In this document: in pieces, positions 17,333 through 26,420 of the stretch
How positions within the stretch are numbered: the first letter of the stretch is position 1
Layout: the number at the start of each line of letters is the position of its first letter
Assembly (NCBI GenBank): GCA_036399775.1
Contig: DASWMJ010000041.1
Coordinates: forward strand, 9,003 to 73,002
DNA: 64,000 nt
Origin: JADMIH01 sp036399775
Lineage (GTDB): Bacteria > Chloroflexota > Chloroflexia > QHBQ01 > JADMIH01
Reading direction: 5' to 3'
Notes under the pieces: model-generated
What the model saw: only the letters and a program-made list of their open reading frames with translations
Databases searched by the model: none
What the model was told of the DNA's origin: nothing
Program-made: the position numbers and the translations under genes

Positions 17333-18708
17333 CACGTTTTCGCCATCCCGCGCCGGACAAGCATTACAACCGTCAACAAACCTCCCGCCAGGAAGAGGCC
17401 GCCGCACATTCCGAGGGCCAGCAACACGAAGGGGTTCTGGAAGGGTTGGAATGTGCCGGTAAGCCTCCCTCTGCCTGTGATAACGGGGCCCTTCGAAGGC
17501 GCGCTCCCTGGCGGGGCTACTTTATAAGGGAGTGAGGCCCGCCACTGGCTGTCTAGCTCGTCTACGGTCACGCCGAGGCCGGACATGAGAGCTTCATCGT
17601 ATGTGACGCCCTCCTTGAAAGCAGCCACTGTGCGCGCCAGCTTCTCGGGACCATACCGGCTGTCGTTCAATATGAACTCTACCACGCTGCGGCTCTGCGA
17701 ATAGGAAAGGAAGGCGACGTCCTCGTCCGCGCCGAAGGAGCCGGACAGCGCCTTGACGGGCGGCAAATATCCACCTTCAGCCGCAGCCTTCAGGTATTCT
17801 TCCTCTTCGGGGTAGTGCGTCTCCTGGTTGTAGACCGCCAGCCCTTCGTCCAGCCAGGCGGGCGGCGCGTTATAAGGGTTGCGCGTGGCCTGGTAGAGCA
17901 GCAAGTGGCTCAACTCGTGTGGGACTATGCGTTTCGTCTCACTGTCGCCGTTCTCGTCGTCAGCGATGGCAGCGAGCACCAGGGCAAGCTCAGGGAAAGC
18001 CTTACCCCCGACCCACTCCGGTATGTTGGCCGGCAGCGCGTCTATTAGCTCCTCCTGCGTGCCGTACACCCATATATCGGCGGGGCGCGTGAGACTCGCA
18101 TTTACGTCGCGTTCGAGCCGTTCCAGCGCGGCGGTAGCGGTATCGAGCAGGTTCTCCCCGAACGCCTGGTCGCCGTCGTACCAGTGGACCGACACCCCTT
18201 TCCCAGCGTCTGTGAGCGTCTGCCACTTGTACTGCTCATCCAGCACCTTGAAGGTCTTTGAGGGCGTATCTACCGTCTCTCCCGAAGCGCCAAGCAGCGT
18301 CCAGTAGTACGACACCTCCGTGCCGGGCGGTATGTAATGCGTAGAGAGGTCAAGCGTAACGTCAAGGCTGAGGTCGGCAGTAGGCCCAGCCATCTTAGCT
18401 TCAACCCCCGCCGTGACGGGCTGCCCAACAAGGCTGTAGTTCAGCGTAGCCCGCCTGGCCGTGAACCCGCTTGCCCGCAGTCTAAAGGTAATACGGTCCG
18501 GAAATTCAGGTTTCGCCTCCTGGACTCGGACCTTTAATTTTGAGTTTTGAGTATCGAGTACCGAGTACCGAGTACCGAGTGCTGAGAAGGTTGCTGGGTC
18601 CTTGACATCCGAGGCAGCGTAGGCAGTGAGTGTGGGTAGCAGCGACAGGAGTAGCACGAGAATGGCTATAAATCTGGCAACTCCCTGCCCCTGCTTAAGC
18701 CCGCGCAA
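17332..18708 (-). CDS. Secreted peptidase MA-like zinc metalloprotease, C-terminally membrane anchored
   Basis: About 458 residues from TTG at 18708; ATG at 18747 inside a repeat is an alternative, and the frame further upstream is only repeat DNA. A signal peptide (FIAILVLLLSLLPTLTAYA) is followed by an Ig-like region, then the gluzincin core HELSH (about two thirds along) with WLDEGLAVY downstream supplying the third zinc ligand, as in peptidase MA family proteins. A C-terminal hydrophobic helix (FVLLALGMCGGLFLAGGLL) plus RRGMAKT would anchor it. Just after the signal peptide, 18535-18590 is a heptamer array translated as SALGTRYSVLDTQNSKLKV. No RBS is clear. Confidence 0.8.
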   Translation of the reverse strand: MRGLKQGQGVARFIAILVLLLSLLPTLTAYAASDVKDPATFSALGTRYSVLDTQNSKLKVRVQEAKPEFPDRITFRLRASGFTARRATLNYSLVGQPVTAGVEAKMAGPTADLSLDVTLDLSTHYIPPGTEVSYYWTLLGASGETVDTPSKTFKVLDEQYKWQTLTDAGKGVSVHWYDGDQAFGENLLDTATAALERLERDVNASLTRPADIWVYGTQEELIDALPANIPEWVGGKAFPELALVLAAIADDENGDSETKRIVPHELSHLLLYQATRNPYNAPPAWLDEGLAVYNQETHYPEEEEYLKAAAEGGYLPPVKALSGSFGADEDVAFLSYSQSRSVVEFILNDSRYGPEKLARTVAAFKEGVTYDEALMSGLGVTVDELDSQWRASLPYKVAPPGSAPSKGPVITGRGRLTGTFQPFQNPFVLLALGMCGGLFLAGGLLTVVMLVRRGMAKT

Positions 18709-18741
18709 GTGGCCTGTGAGGCAACGCCACTCCGACCTCCC

Positions 18742-18865
18742 TGTCATTCTGAGCGCAGCGAAGAATCTCGTCCCTCGCGCATAATCTTGCCCTTGTTCTT
18801 TCCCCGCTACGCTACCCCGAACTAATAAGCGAGGGACGAGATTCTGAGCGCAGCGAAGAATGACA
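18742..18865. repeat. Palindromic TGTCATTCTGAG repeat, copy with an inverted arm core
   Basis: The left arm (from 18742) reads TGTCATTCTGAGCGCAGCGA and continues AGAATCTCGTCCCTCGCG. The right arm (18828-18865) matches its complement except that 18845-18857 is inverted. A heptamer array (CCCCTGA units) follows at about 18920-18952. Confidence 0.9.
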
Positions 18866-18953
18866 TGGGGTACAGGGTTCGCCAACCCCCGCCATCCCGT
18901 CGCACCAGCATAACGCCTTACTCCCCGACCCCTGACCCCTGACCCCTGGTCCA

Positions 18954-20073
18954 TCACGACCCCAGCTTCCATTTCAGGTACGCCTCTATGAAGCCGTCTA
19001 TATTGCCGTCCAGCACGGCGCTTGGGTTAGTGTCTTCATGGCCGGTGCGGTGGTCTTTTACTAGATTATATGGGTGGAGCACATAGGAGCGTATCTGGCT
19101 GCCCCAGCCTACGGATACGTGCTCTCCCTTGAGGCGGGCCTGCTCTTCTGCGCGGCGGGCCTCCTCAAGCTCCCACAGGCGGCCCCGCAGCACGCGCATC
19201 GCCGTCTCGCGGTTCTGCAACTGGCTCCGCTCGTTCTGGCAGGTGACTACTATGCCGGTGGGGATGTGCTTGAGACGCACGGCGGTGGAGGTCTTGTTGA
19301 CGTTCTGCCCGCCCGCGCCGGTCGAGCGGTGGAATTCTTCCTCCAGATCGTCAGGGTTGATGGCGACCTCACCCTCGTCCTCCACTTCGGGCAGCACCTC
19401 CACCAGCGCGAAGGAGGTATGCCTGCGGTGCGCCGCGTCGAACGGCGAGAGTCGCACCAGGCGGTGGGTGCCTGCCTCCGCGTGGGCGTATCCGTAAGCG
19501 TTGGTGCCCTTCAGCAGCATAGTGGCGCTCTTGATGCCCGCTTCGTCCCCCTCCATCATATCGAGTATCTCGGTGGAGTAGCCGCGCTGCTCGGCCCAGC
19601 GGGAGTACATACGCATGAGTATCTGCGCCCAGTCTTGCGCCTCTGTCCCTCCCTCGCGAGCGTGTACCGACAGGATAGCGTTGCTCGCATCGTGCGGCCC
19701 ATTCAGCACCAAAGAAAGCTCCAGCGCATCAAGCTCGTGCAGAAGGCGTGCAGCGTCCTGCGCCACCTCCGTGATGATCCCTTCATCCCCCTCGGCTACC
19801 GCAAGCTCCAGCATCTCGCCCAGGTCGGTAGCTCTTGTCGTAAGAGCGCGCCACTGGTCAACCTGCTCCTGTAGAGAGGTCATGCGGCGCATAGTAACCT
19901 GAGCGGTTCGCTGGTCCTCCCAGAAGCCCGGTTGCTGCGATTCTTCCGCCAGCCGCGCTATCTCAGCGTCTTTACCCGGTAAGTCAAAGACGCTCCTTAA
20001 TATCGTGGATGCGCGTGCCGAGGCTCGCGATCGCCTCGCTCAGATTGTCGTTAGAAAATACTGTGCTTGACAT
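18954..20073 (-). CDS. prfB: Peptide chain release factor 2 with programmed +1 frameshift
   Basis: RF2 ends translation at UGA and UAA. The start is ATG at 20073; after 29 codons the frame reaches CTT TGA C at 19989-19984 (stop 19986-19984). Skipping the T at 19986 continues as DLPGKDAEIARLAEESQQPG into the main frame, giving 372 residues. AAGGAG lies 3 nt before the CTT, the classic internal Shine-Dalgarno that drives autoregulated frameshifting. Domains: SPF anticodon-like tripeptide (RLSPFDAAHRRHTSF) and catalytic GGQ (STGAGGQNVNKTSTAVRL). Without the frameshift the protein would lack its first 60 residues. Confidence 0.96.
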
Positions 20074-20085
20074 GGTAGTTGACCC

Positions 20086-20163
20086 TCTGACTCGTATTGC
20101 GTTGTCGTATTGCGTATCCCTTTGCACTTGCATCGAGTTCTTACGCAATACGCAATACGTTAG
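20086..20163. repeat. Heptamer array (CGTATTG / ACGCAAT)
   Basis: Units CGTATTG, ACGCAAT and variants flank the prfB 5' region; the left and right halves are reverse complements in part. Confidence 0.8.
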
Positions 20164-20177
20164 TATAACATTCGCGC

Positions 20178-20855
20178 CTAGCCTGTCACAATGCTGATGC
20201 CGAGGCCGTCGGTGCTTTCCCTGGTTATCGGGAGGATCAGCGATTCCAGGCGGGGGTTGGTAGCCAGCGTGCGGTTGTATCGCGCTATTACGCGGGCCAC
20301 TTCGTTGTCAGGCGGCGGCTCCATGACGACGCCGTTGCGGATCAGGTTGTCGCTCAGGACCACGCTGCCGGGGTGGGCAAGCTTGATAGCCCATTCGAGG
20401 TAGCCAGGATAGTTCTCCTTATCGGCGTCTATGAAGAAGAGGTCGAAGGGGCCTTCCCCACTCTCGGCAATCTGCGGCAGGAGGTCAAGCCCCGCCCCTA
20501 CGCGTATCTCTACCCTGTCCGACAGCCCCGCCCGCTCGATATTGGCGCGGGCCACCTTCGCATGCTTAGGCTCATACTCAAGAGAGATCAGCCTGCCGCC
20601 GTCGGGTAGGGCGCGGGCCAGCCATATCGTGCTGTAGCCGCCGAGCGTGCCTATCTCCAGTATCTTCCGTGCCCCGCTCAACCTCGCCAGCATATATAGC
20701 AGCCGCCCCTCATTGGCCGACACGTTTATCCTGGGTAGGCCGTTCTTTTCGCTATCTTTGAGGGCTTCGGCAAGCGCCTCGTCGTTGGTCGAGAAAAGAC
20801 CTTCTATATAGTCGTCTATCCGTTGCAGCAGATCGCCTTGTTTATTGTCGCTCAT
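20178..20855 (-). CDS. Class I SAM-dependent O-methyltransferase (CCoAOMT-like)
   Basis: 225 residues, the normal size for the Methyltransf_3 family, with RBS GGAGGAGAA. Motif I is LEIGTLGGYSTIWLARAL (about 66-83), followed by acidic ISLEYEP and the metal-binding FFIDADKENY (about 139), then LSDNLIRNGVV. Family members methylate catechol-like or small hydroxylated substrates with a divalent metal. The natural substrate is unknown. It heads a set of minus-strand genes with two acetyltransferases just upstream. Confidence 0.85.
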   Translation of the reverse strand: MSDNKQGDLLQRIDDYIEGLFSTNDEALAEALKDSEKNGLPRINVSANEGRLLYMLARLSGARKILEIGTLGGYSTIWLARALPDGGRLISLEYEPKHAKVARANIERAGLSDRVEIRVGAGLDLLPQIAESGEGPFDLFFIDADKENYPGYLEWAIKLAHPGSVVLSDNLIRNGVVMEPPPDNEVARVIARYNRTLATNPRLESLILPITRESTDGLGISIVTG

Positions 20856-20885
20856 ATCTTCTTATTCTCCTCCCATGATTAGAAC

Positions 20886-21356
20886 TCATTTCAAAACCCG
20901 CCCATTGAGCCGCTTCTCGTAACACAAACTGAGCTCATCTTCTTTATACGCTCCAAATGGTGCAATACGCTCAAAACCCATGCGCTCATATAAGCCGATG
21001 GCCTCAAGTTGGTAAATCCCTGTCTCCAACCTAAGGAGCTTGACGCCATTAGTAAGAGCATAGTCTGCGAGATGGTTAAGCATCAGCCTTCCGAACCCCA
21101 TGCCACGAAACTGTGGACGCACATACATCCTCTTAATCTCCCCATACTCCGTGCCAAAGAGCTTGACACCCCCACACCCGGCAGGTGTCCCGTCAGACCT
21201 CAACAGGAAAAACGGCACATCCTCCGCCAGTAGCATTTCCACGCTGAACCCGTGGCGGCTTTCGGCTGGATAGAGCGATGCAAGATGCTCTTCAAGCTCA
21301 TTGATTAGCACGGTAGCGTCGGCTGTGTCAGGACTTTCTCGCGTAATGACCGGCAT
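20886..21356 (-). CDS. GNAT-family N-acetyltransferase
   Basis: 156 residues. The acetyl-CoA site is visible as KRMYVRPQFRGMGFGRLMLNHL (R/Q-x-x-G-x-G/A), and YERMGFERI is the usual terminal helix-strand. It begins directly after the stop of the upstream acetyltransferase (TAG-ATG), so the two are one operon. The substrate cannot be inferred. Confidence 0.85.
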   Translation of the reverse strand: MPVITRESPDTADATVLINELEEHLASLYPAESRHGFSVEMLLAEDVPFFLLRSDGTPAGCGGVKLFGTEYGEIKRMYVRPQFRGMGFGRLMLNHLADYALTNGVKLLRLETGIYQLEAIGLYERMGFERIAPFGAYKEDELSLCYEKRLNGRVLK

Positions 21357-21887
21357 CTAGCTATTACCCTCCTTAACGCGGGTCTCCTTCCACCCATACG
21401 CCACCTCAGTCAGCCTGGCACCACCCAGCTCAAACTCCTTCTCGTAGAGTAACTCCCCACCCATCGCCTCGTAGAAGCGGCGAGATGGCTCGTTGTCGCG
21501 GAACACCCACACTATCATCGTGTGTATACCGGAGCGCGCTAACCTATCCACTACCGCCCCAAAAAGACCGCGCCCTACGCCCTTCCCCTGCGCCTCCTTC
21601 AGCACGTAGATAGCATACAACTCGCCAGCATAATTCGGGTCCCCGCTCTGCGAGGTGCCTCCCGATACGAAACCCACTATCTGCCCCTGCTCGTCCTCCG
21701 CAACGTAGGGGAAGTTGCTATCACTAGCGTGGGTAATAGCGGTGGTCCACATCCTCTCTCGCGCCTCGTATGAGAGGTTCGCCAGGAACTCGTCAGGCAC
21801 GATACCGCGATAGGTGCTGCGCCAGGTGTCTACGTGTACCCTGGCGATACCCGGCGCGTCGGTGAGAATAGCTTCGCGGATGATCAT
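21357..21887 (-). CDS. GNAT-family N-acetyltransferase
   Basis: 176 residues. It begins MIIREAILTDAPGIARVHVDTWRSTYRGIVP, a common opening of GNAT proteins, and has the acetyl-CoA loop AIYVLKEAQGKGVGRGLF and FYEAMGGELLYEKEFELGG. Its stop codon abuts the ATG of the next acetyltransferase. The first 100 bp upstream hold a CGAGGCATGCCTCG palindrome (21944-21957) and no clear promoter. Substrate unknown. Confidence 0.85.
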   Translation of the reverse strand: MIIREAILTDAPGIARVHVDTWRSTYRGIVPDEFLANLSYEARERMWTTAITHASDSNFPYVAEDEQGQIVGFVSGGTSQSGDPNYAGELYAIYVLKEAQGKGVGRGLFGAVVDRLARSGIHTMIVWVFRDNEPSRRFYEAMGGELLYEKEFELGGARLTEVAYGWKETRVKEGNS

Positions 21888-21994
21888 TGCTGTCTTGACG
21901 TTGATATCCAGATTAATGCTAAGAGAATATTGTTGATGAAGGCCGAGGCATGCCTCGCCCTGCTGGGGGCGGCGTCCAATTCAGTTAGATTTTC

Positions 21995-23362
21995 TCATGT
22001 AGTAACAGGCCTCTGCCAGGAGATCGCTAACTGTGTATGCTGCTTTGAGATAACGACTTCGTTCTCATCTGGAGTGTGCGAACAGTCTGAAGGGTAAGCC
22101 CTGATGTGGATGTCCTTAGTAGATGGTCGTCCTGCTCCGTCCCATGCGGCTATCTGGTCGCGCAGGAAGTTTAATGGCCCGTCATCCGGCCCAAAACTCC
22201 GAAGGAAAAGCTCGAACGGTGGCACCCCATAATACTCCTCTTCAGACGGAATCTCGTGCGGAGGGCGCATCAGGAAGCATGCGCTATCTCCCGCGAGTAG
22301 GCCGAAGGTGCCTATGTACTTTCTCTTGCCTGGAACCCCGTACAGGTGAGGTACGATGCCCCTGTCAACCCACTCTCCTTCGGCCAGCAGGTCGCAGTAC
22401 CCATTTCCGCGCAGGGCGAGCCACAGGTTCAAGCCGCTCCAGGTTTCAGCCGGAGTCGCGCAAATGCCCGTACCCAGGTCGCGGCCCGGTCCCGCAAGCA
22501 ACTTGTATATCGCTTCCCTATCTATAATTTGCTCGCCTTCCAGGACGATACGCAGCCCAGGCTCCGGGCCAATCTCGATAGTGCGCTCCGGCCCCGCGAA
22601 GGCCCCGCGCAGCCGTATGAAGCCACAGTCCTTCACCGAGAGACTTTCCAGGCAGTCGCCTGCCTTCTGGAACGCGATAGCCTTCTGCGGTCCTTTTATC
22701 GCCAGGGGTATAACCAGCCTGCCGCCATCTCGCAATTGCCCCCACCATGCCGGGGCGATGTCCCACGCACCTACTGTGAGGATGATGCGGTCGTAAGGCG
22801 CGGCTTCTTCATACCCGAAACCCCCGTCGGCGCAGATAGCTTCTACGTTGGTGAAACCCACTGCCGCAAGATGCTCTCTCGCCCCCTGCACAAGGTCTTC
22901 ATCAATATCAATAGTGACGACGTGCCCGCCCTCCCCAACGATGTGCGCCATGAGCGCGGCGTTGTACCCGCTCGCCGCGCCTATCTCGAGTACCCTATGC
23001 CCCGCCTCTAACTCTAGCTGCTCCAGCATAGCGGCCATGAGGCTCGGCTGCGACGAAGAGCTTATAGCCATGCCATCTTCATGTTTGATGGCGATAGCGG
23101 TGTCCTGGTAGACCTCCTCCGAAGCTACGCCAGGCAGGAAGAGGTGGCGCGGAACGGCGCGGAAAGCCGCTTCGACGCATGCCGTGCTTATGGCTCCGTC
23201 GCTCTTGAGCTTGTCTATTAGCCTGTTGTTGAGTTCGGAGGGATCTTTGAGGTTGATTTGCTCTATCACCGTCGCTACTGTTACCTGAGTTCCTGTGTAG
23301 GTGCTTCCATGTGGCTCGATGCTCAAGATAGCTCTTCTTGGCAGCTCCTTACCACCATTCAT
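21995..23362 (-). CDS. Protein-L-isoaspartate O-methyltransferase-like protein (FxLD type)
   Basis: About 455 residues if the ATG at 23362 is used; a TTG at 23326 is possible and no start has a strong RBS. Residues 60-260 match PCMT: AIAIKHEDGMAISSSSQPSL, motif I VLEIGAASGYNAALMAHIVG and DRIILTVGAWDIAPAWWGQL. The C-terminal 200 residues form an extra domain found in FxLD-type methyltransferases, some linked to modified peptides. No precursor peptide or lanthionine synthetase is nearby, so repair of isoaspartate or an unknown role remains. Its 5' end overlaps the preceding hypothetical gene by 14 bp. Confidence 0.8.
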   Translation of the reverse strand: MNGGKELPRRAILSIEPHGSTYTGTQVTVATVIEQINLKDPSELNNRLIDKLKSDGAISTACVEAAFRAVPRHLFLPGVASEEVYQDTAIAIKHEDGMAISSSSQPSLMAAMLEQLELEAGHRVLEIGAASGYNAALMAHIVGEGGHVVTIDIDEDLVQGAREHLAAVGFTNVEAICADGGFGYEEAAPYDRIILTVGAWDIAPAWWGQLRDGGRLVIPLAIKGPQKAIAFQKAGDCLESLSVKDCGFIRLRGAFAGPERTIEIGPEPGLRIVLEGEQIIDREAIYKLLAGPGRDLGTGICATPAETWSGLNLWLALRGNGYCDLLAEGEWVDRGIVPHLYGVPGKRKYIGTFGLLAGDSACFLMRPPHEIPSEEEYYGVPPFELFLRSFGPDDGPLNFLRDQIAAWDGAGRPSTKDIHIRAYPSDCSHTPDENEVVISKQHTQLAISWQRPVTT

Positions 23363-23876
23363 ACCGCTCTTCGAATTCGTTCCAATCTCGATAGACGAGA
23401 CCTGTTTCAAGAGATTCACATTTTGAAAACTCCGTTAGCGTGGTAGGTTCATAGCAAGTCATATAAACTGCTCTGAAGAAATTCGCATGGCCAGGAGGTC
23501 TTAAAGCAGTATCGAAAGTCAGCCCCCGTGAGGGATACGCAAAGGAATGCTGGAAGAGACTTCCGACTTGGGCGTCAGATATGGCCCATGCTTCTGGCTG
23601 ACCATACATATCTACCAGTTGTTCTAATGTATAACTTACTTCTCTCGTCTTGCGCGATTGTGCGTTCAGACATGACGACGTGTGGGAGCTACTATCTCTC
23701 GCTAGAGAAGAGCCTTCTGCTATGCCAGGTTGCTTGTATTGCCCCGCCGGGCTGATGTTACTGGAATTACCTGGGCGGAGGTATTTTTGCGAAGCAACTA
23801 TCGTCACGATACATAAGAGAACCATAAGGGAACTTAATATATGCGCGAAATGCTTGTAATTGGAGTGAACAGACAT
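23349..23876 (-). CDS. Hypothetical membrane-anchored protein
   Basis: 175 residues from ATG at 23876 (GGAG 8 nt upstream). One N-terminal membrane helix (ILSSLMVLLCIVTIVAS, about 14-30) is followed by a Ser-rich linker and an outside domain with YTLEQLVDMYGQPEAW and ending NEFEERYEWW. The -LVDMYGQPEAW- motif resembles short outer domains of some Chloroflexota hypotheticals, but I do not recognise a family. It overlaps the next methyltransferase start, so they may be coupled. Confidence 0.65.
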   Translation of the reverse strand: MSVHSNYKHFAHILSSLMVLLCIVTIVASQKYLRPGNSSNISPAGQYKQPGIAEGSSLARDSSSHTSSCLNAQSRKTREVSYTLEQLVDMYGQPEAWAISDAQVGSLFQHSFAYPSRGLTFDTALRPPGHANFFRAVYMTCYEPTTLTEFSKCESLETGLVYRDWNEFEERYEWW

Positions 23877-23948
23877 GGTGTGTCTCCACTTACTCCGTCC
23901 TGATCCTGTAACATGCGAAGGCACAACAGTCGAGCCTTCGCACGCGAT

Positions 23949-24806
23949 TTACGACAGCAACCCAGGTATCTGCGTGGGTATTTTCGCCACCTTTACCCCT
24001 GCGTCTTCCAGCGCGTCTATTTTGCCCTGGGCCGTGCCCGCGCCTCCTGAGATGATAGCACCCGCATGGCCCATCCGCCTGCCTGGGGGTGCGGTGCGCC
24101 CTGCAATGTATCCGGCTACGGGCTTGGTGACGTTGGCCTTGATGAACGCCGCCGCCTTCTCTTCTTCGTCGCCCCCGATCTCGCCTATCATCACTATTTT
24201 CTCGGTGGCAGGATCGTCCTGGAACCTGCTGAGGCAATCAATAAAGTTAGTGCCGTTGATGGGATCGCCGCCTATGCCCACCGCCGTAGTCTGGCCCATG
24301 CCAAGCTCGGTCAAGGCCCACAGCACTTCGTAGGTGAGGGTGCCTGAGCGCGACACGATACCCACATTGCCGGGCGTGCAGATGTAGCCGGGGATGATAC
24401 CCACTTTGGCCTCGCCGGGGGTGATGAGGCCGGGGCAGTTGGGGCCGACGAGCCGTGTATTGCTCCCCTTCATGGTGTTGTAAACGCGCATCATGTCAAG
24501 CACCGGTATGCCCTCCGTGATGCACACCACCAGGGGCAACCCCGCGCTGACCGCTTCGAGTATCGCGTCGGCTCCGAAGGCTGCGGGCACGTAGATGATA
24601 GAGGCGTTGGCCCCGGTCTGCTTCACACCTTCGGCCACTGTGTTGAACACCGGCACGTCGAGGTGGCTTGTGCCCCCCTTGCCCGGAGTCACGCCGCCTA
24701 CCACGTTGGTGCCATAGGCGATCATCTGCTCCGTGTGGAACGTCCCCTCGCGCCCCGTGATGCCCTGCACCAGCAGCCGGGTATTCTTGTCAACGAATAT
24801 GCTCAT
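23949..24806 (-). CDS. sucD: Succinate-CoA ligase (ADP/GDP-forming) alpha subunit
   Basis: 285 residues. The TCA-cycle enzyme forms succinate and NTP from succinyl-CoA through a phosphohistidine. Motifs: QGITGREGTFHTEQMIAYGT (CoA site), VGPNCPGLITPGEAKVGIIP, and GHAGAIISGG with the phosphorylated His (near residue 245). The usual partner sucC is not adjacent on either side, so the beta subunit must lie elsewhere. A heptamer array (24850-24957) fills the upstream side. Confidence 0.95.
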   Translation of the reverse strand: MSIFVDKNTRLLVQGITGREGTFHTEQMIAYGTNVVGGVTPGKGGTSHLDVPVFNTVAEGVKQTGANASIIYVPAAFGADAILEAVSAGLPLVVCITEGIPVLDMMRVYNTMKGSNTRLVGPNCPGLITPGEAKVGIIPGYICTPGNVGIVSRSGTLTYEVLWALTELGMGQTTAVGIGGDPINGTNFIDCLSRFQDDPATEKIVMIGEIGGDEEEKAAAFIKANVTKPVAGYIAGRTAPPGRRMGHAGAIISGGAGTAQGKIDALEDAGVKVAKIPTQIPGLLS

Positions 24807-24849
24807 ATCGCCCCCTTGCCTGATGGATTCATGCGCGGGGATTATAACA

Positions 24850-24957
24850 TAGCGAGTGACCAGTGACCAGTGACCAGTGACCAGGGGTTAGGGATCAGGG
24901 ATCCGTTAGCACTCAGCACTCAGCACTCGGTACTCGGTACTCGGTACTCGGTACTGG
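24850..24957. repeat. Composite heptamer arrays (AGTGACC, CAGGGAT, CAGCACT, GGTACTC)
   Basis: Four consecutive 7-bp families directly abut each other in about 105 bp between sucD and the hydrolase gene. Each has 2-5 units. Confidence 0.92.
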
Positions 24958-25536
24958 TCAGACGCGCCACACTGGACCATGTCCAGGGTAGATAATACTT
25001 ACGCCTCTTGCGCGTATCTTCTCCCAACTCTGGTACGTGATCTCAACAGGGTCCTGCGGCACGGCGAGGGGCGATGTCAGGTCCCCGGTAAATGCCACCC
25101 CTTCATCCAGGATAAGCGTAACGCTGTCATCAGAGTGCCCAGGCGTGCTGATGATTTCACCCTTGACGCCTATGCCAGCCAGGAAAGCCCGGCTCTCCGA
25201 AACGTCCAGGGTGGTGCTGCCTGTAAGCTCAATGTCGGTGTAATTGTCCTGCGGTTTCACATAGGTACGCAGCAGGGCGACCCCCTCCACCTGGGTATCA
25301 ACTACTATAAGCTGAACACCCAGGCGCTTTAGCTCCTCCGCAAGCCCGGCGTGATCCGGGTGATAGTGCGTCACCAACTGGTAAGGGATGTCTTCAATCC
25401 GTATGCCCATGCGCTCGCACGCATGCCGCATCGTGGGTAGCGTCCCCGGCCACCCGGCGTCTATAAGCAGTCTCGGCGTCTTATCTGCCAGCACATAATA
25501 GTTAGTCGAGCGATACCCAACATTGACAATATTCAT
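24958..25536 (-). CDS. Metallo-beta-lactamase-fold hydrolase
   Basis: 192 residues from ATG at 25536; the longer frame upstream is a shadow of modB. The zinc motif THYHPDHAGLAEEL (HxHxDH, with Tyr inserted between His residues as usual) is followed by TPGHSDDSVTLIL and IYPGHGPVW. Family members include glyoxalase II and lactonases. It starts 5 bp after the modB stop, so it is probably in the modAB transcript, though no role in molybdate uptake is known. Confidence 0.85.
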   Translation of the reverse strand: MNIVNVGYRSTNYYVLADKTPRLLIDAGWPGTLPTMRHACERMGIRIEDIPYQLVTHYHPDHAGLAEELKRLGVQLIVVDTQVEGVALLRTYVKPQDNYTDIELTGSTTLDVSESRAFLAGIGVKGEIISTPGHSDDSVTLILDEGVAFTGDLTSPLAVPQDPVEITYQSWEKIRARGVSIIYPGHGPVWRV

Positions 25537-25541
25537 GCGCT

Positions 25542-26420
25542 CTACCCACCCATGCCAATCACATCCAGTTGGCGGCCTGACAGTAGCTTGAAGGTTATCA
25601 GGAGGGCGAAGGAGGCGACAATCAGGATTGTGGAGAGCACTATAGCGGCGTTGAGGTCGGTTTCGAGGGCGGTGTAGATGGCGAGGGGCATCGTCTGGGT
25701 GCGCCCGCCGAAGTTGCCTGCGAAAAGGATGGTGGCCCCGAACTCGCCCAGGGCGCGCGCCCAAGCCATGACCGCCCCGCCCACTATAGCAGGCAAGGCC
25801 AGCGGCAAGATAATGTGCTGAAACTGCGCCCAGCGTCCCGCTCCCTCGGTTGCCGCCGACTGCTCAAGCTCTGTGGGCACGCTCTGGAAGCCTGAACGCG
25901 CCGCCTTTACGTAGAAGGGTGATGCCACAAATATCTGCGCCAGCACGACGGCGGCTGTGCTGAAAGCTATGTCCAGCCCCGCACCCTCAAGCGTGGGCCC
26001 AAACAACCCGCGCCGCCCGAACGCCAGCAGCAGCGCCACGCCCGCCACCGCCGGAGGCATCACGAGTGGTATCTCCACCAGCGTCTCGATGATCCGCTTG
26101 CCCGGAAAGCGGTATCGCCCCAGCACATACGCTACGGGCGTGCCAAGCAATACCATGAGGCCGAGGCTGACAAGGGTGGTAAAGAAGCTCAATTTGAGGG
26201 CTTCCAGTACGATTGGCCGGGCAGCGTACTCCGCCAGGTCCGCCAGGGGCACCCGGAGAAGCAATGCCGCGATAGGCAGGACCAGGAAGCCTACGAACAG
26301 GGCGACCAGTAGCGCAAGGAGCAGGCTGCCCGCCATGTGTCCCCACCGGCGTTCTACTCGGACGCCGACCTGCTCTCTCGCCTCTTTTCTAGCTATAGCC
26401 GCCTGCTGCTCTGCTCTCAA
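25542..26420 (-). CDS. modB: Molybdate ABC transporter permease
   Basis: 292 residues from TTG directly behind the modA stop; the ATG at 26336 (MAGSLLLALL, GGTGGGG upstream) would give a 264-residue protein and is a fair alternative. Five to six membrane helices, MPPAVAGVALLLAFG and the ATPase-contact loop AATEGAGRWAQFQHIILPLALP are typical of ModB/CysW permeases. The ATPase ModC is not in the neighbourhood. The downstream gene is a metallo-hydrolase rather than modC. Confidence 0.88.
   Translation of the reverse strand: MRAEQQAAIARKEAREQVGVRVERRWGHMAGSLLLALLVALFVGFLVLPIAALLLRVPLADLAEYAARPIVLEALKLSFFTTLVSLGLMVLLGTPVAYVLGRYRFPGKRIIETLVEIPLVMPPAVAGVALLLAFGRRGLFGPTLEGAGLDIAFSTAAVVLAQIFVASPFYVKAARSGFQSVPTELEQSAATEGAGRWAQFQHIILPLALPAIVGGAVMAWARALGEFGATILFAGNFGGRTQTMPLAIYTALETDLNAAIVLSTILIVASFALLITFKLLSGRQLDVIGMGG

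Noticed and set aside
18709..18972. N-terminal extension of the peptidase MA frame
   Set aside because: Translation of the TGTCATTCTGAG palindrome and heptamers; a signal peptide begins after it.
21995..23876. RiPP (lanthipeptide) cluster around the FxLD-type methyltransferase
   Set aside because: No precursor peptide, cyclase or protease; neighbours are acetyltransferases and sucD.
24850..24957. CRISPR array
   Set aside because: Units are 7 bp and contiguous, with no spacers and no cas genes.
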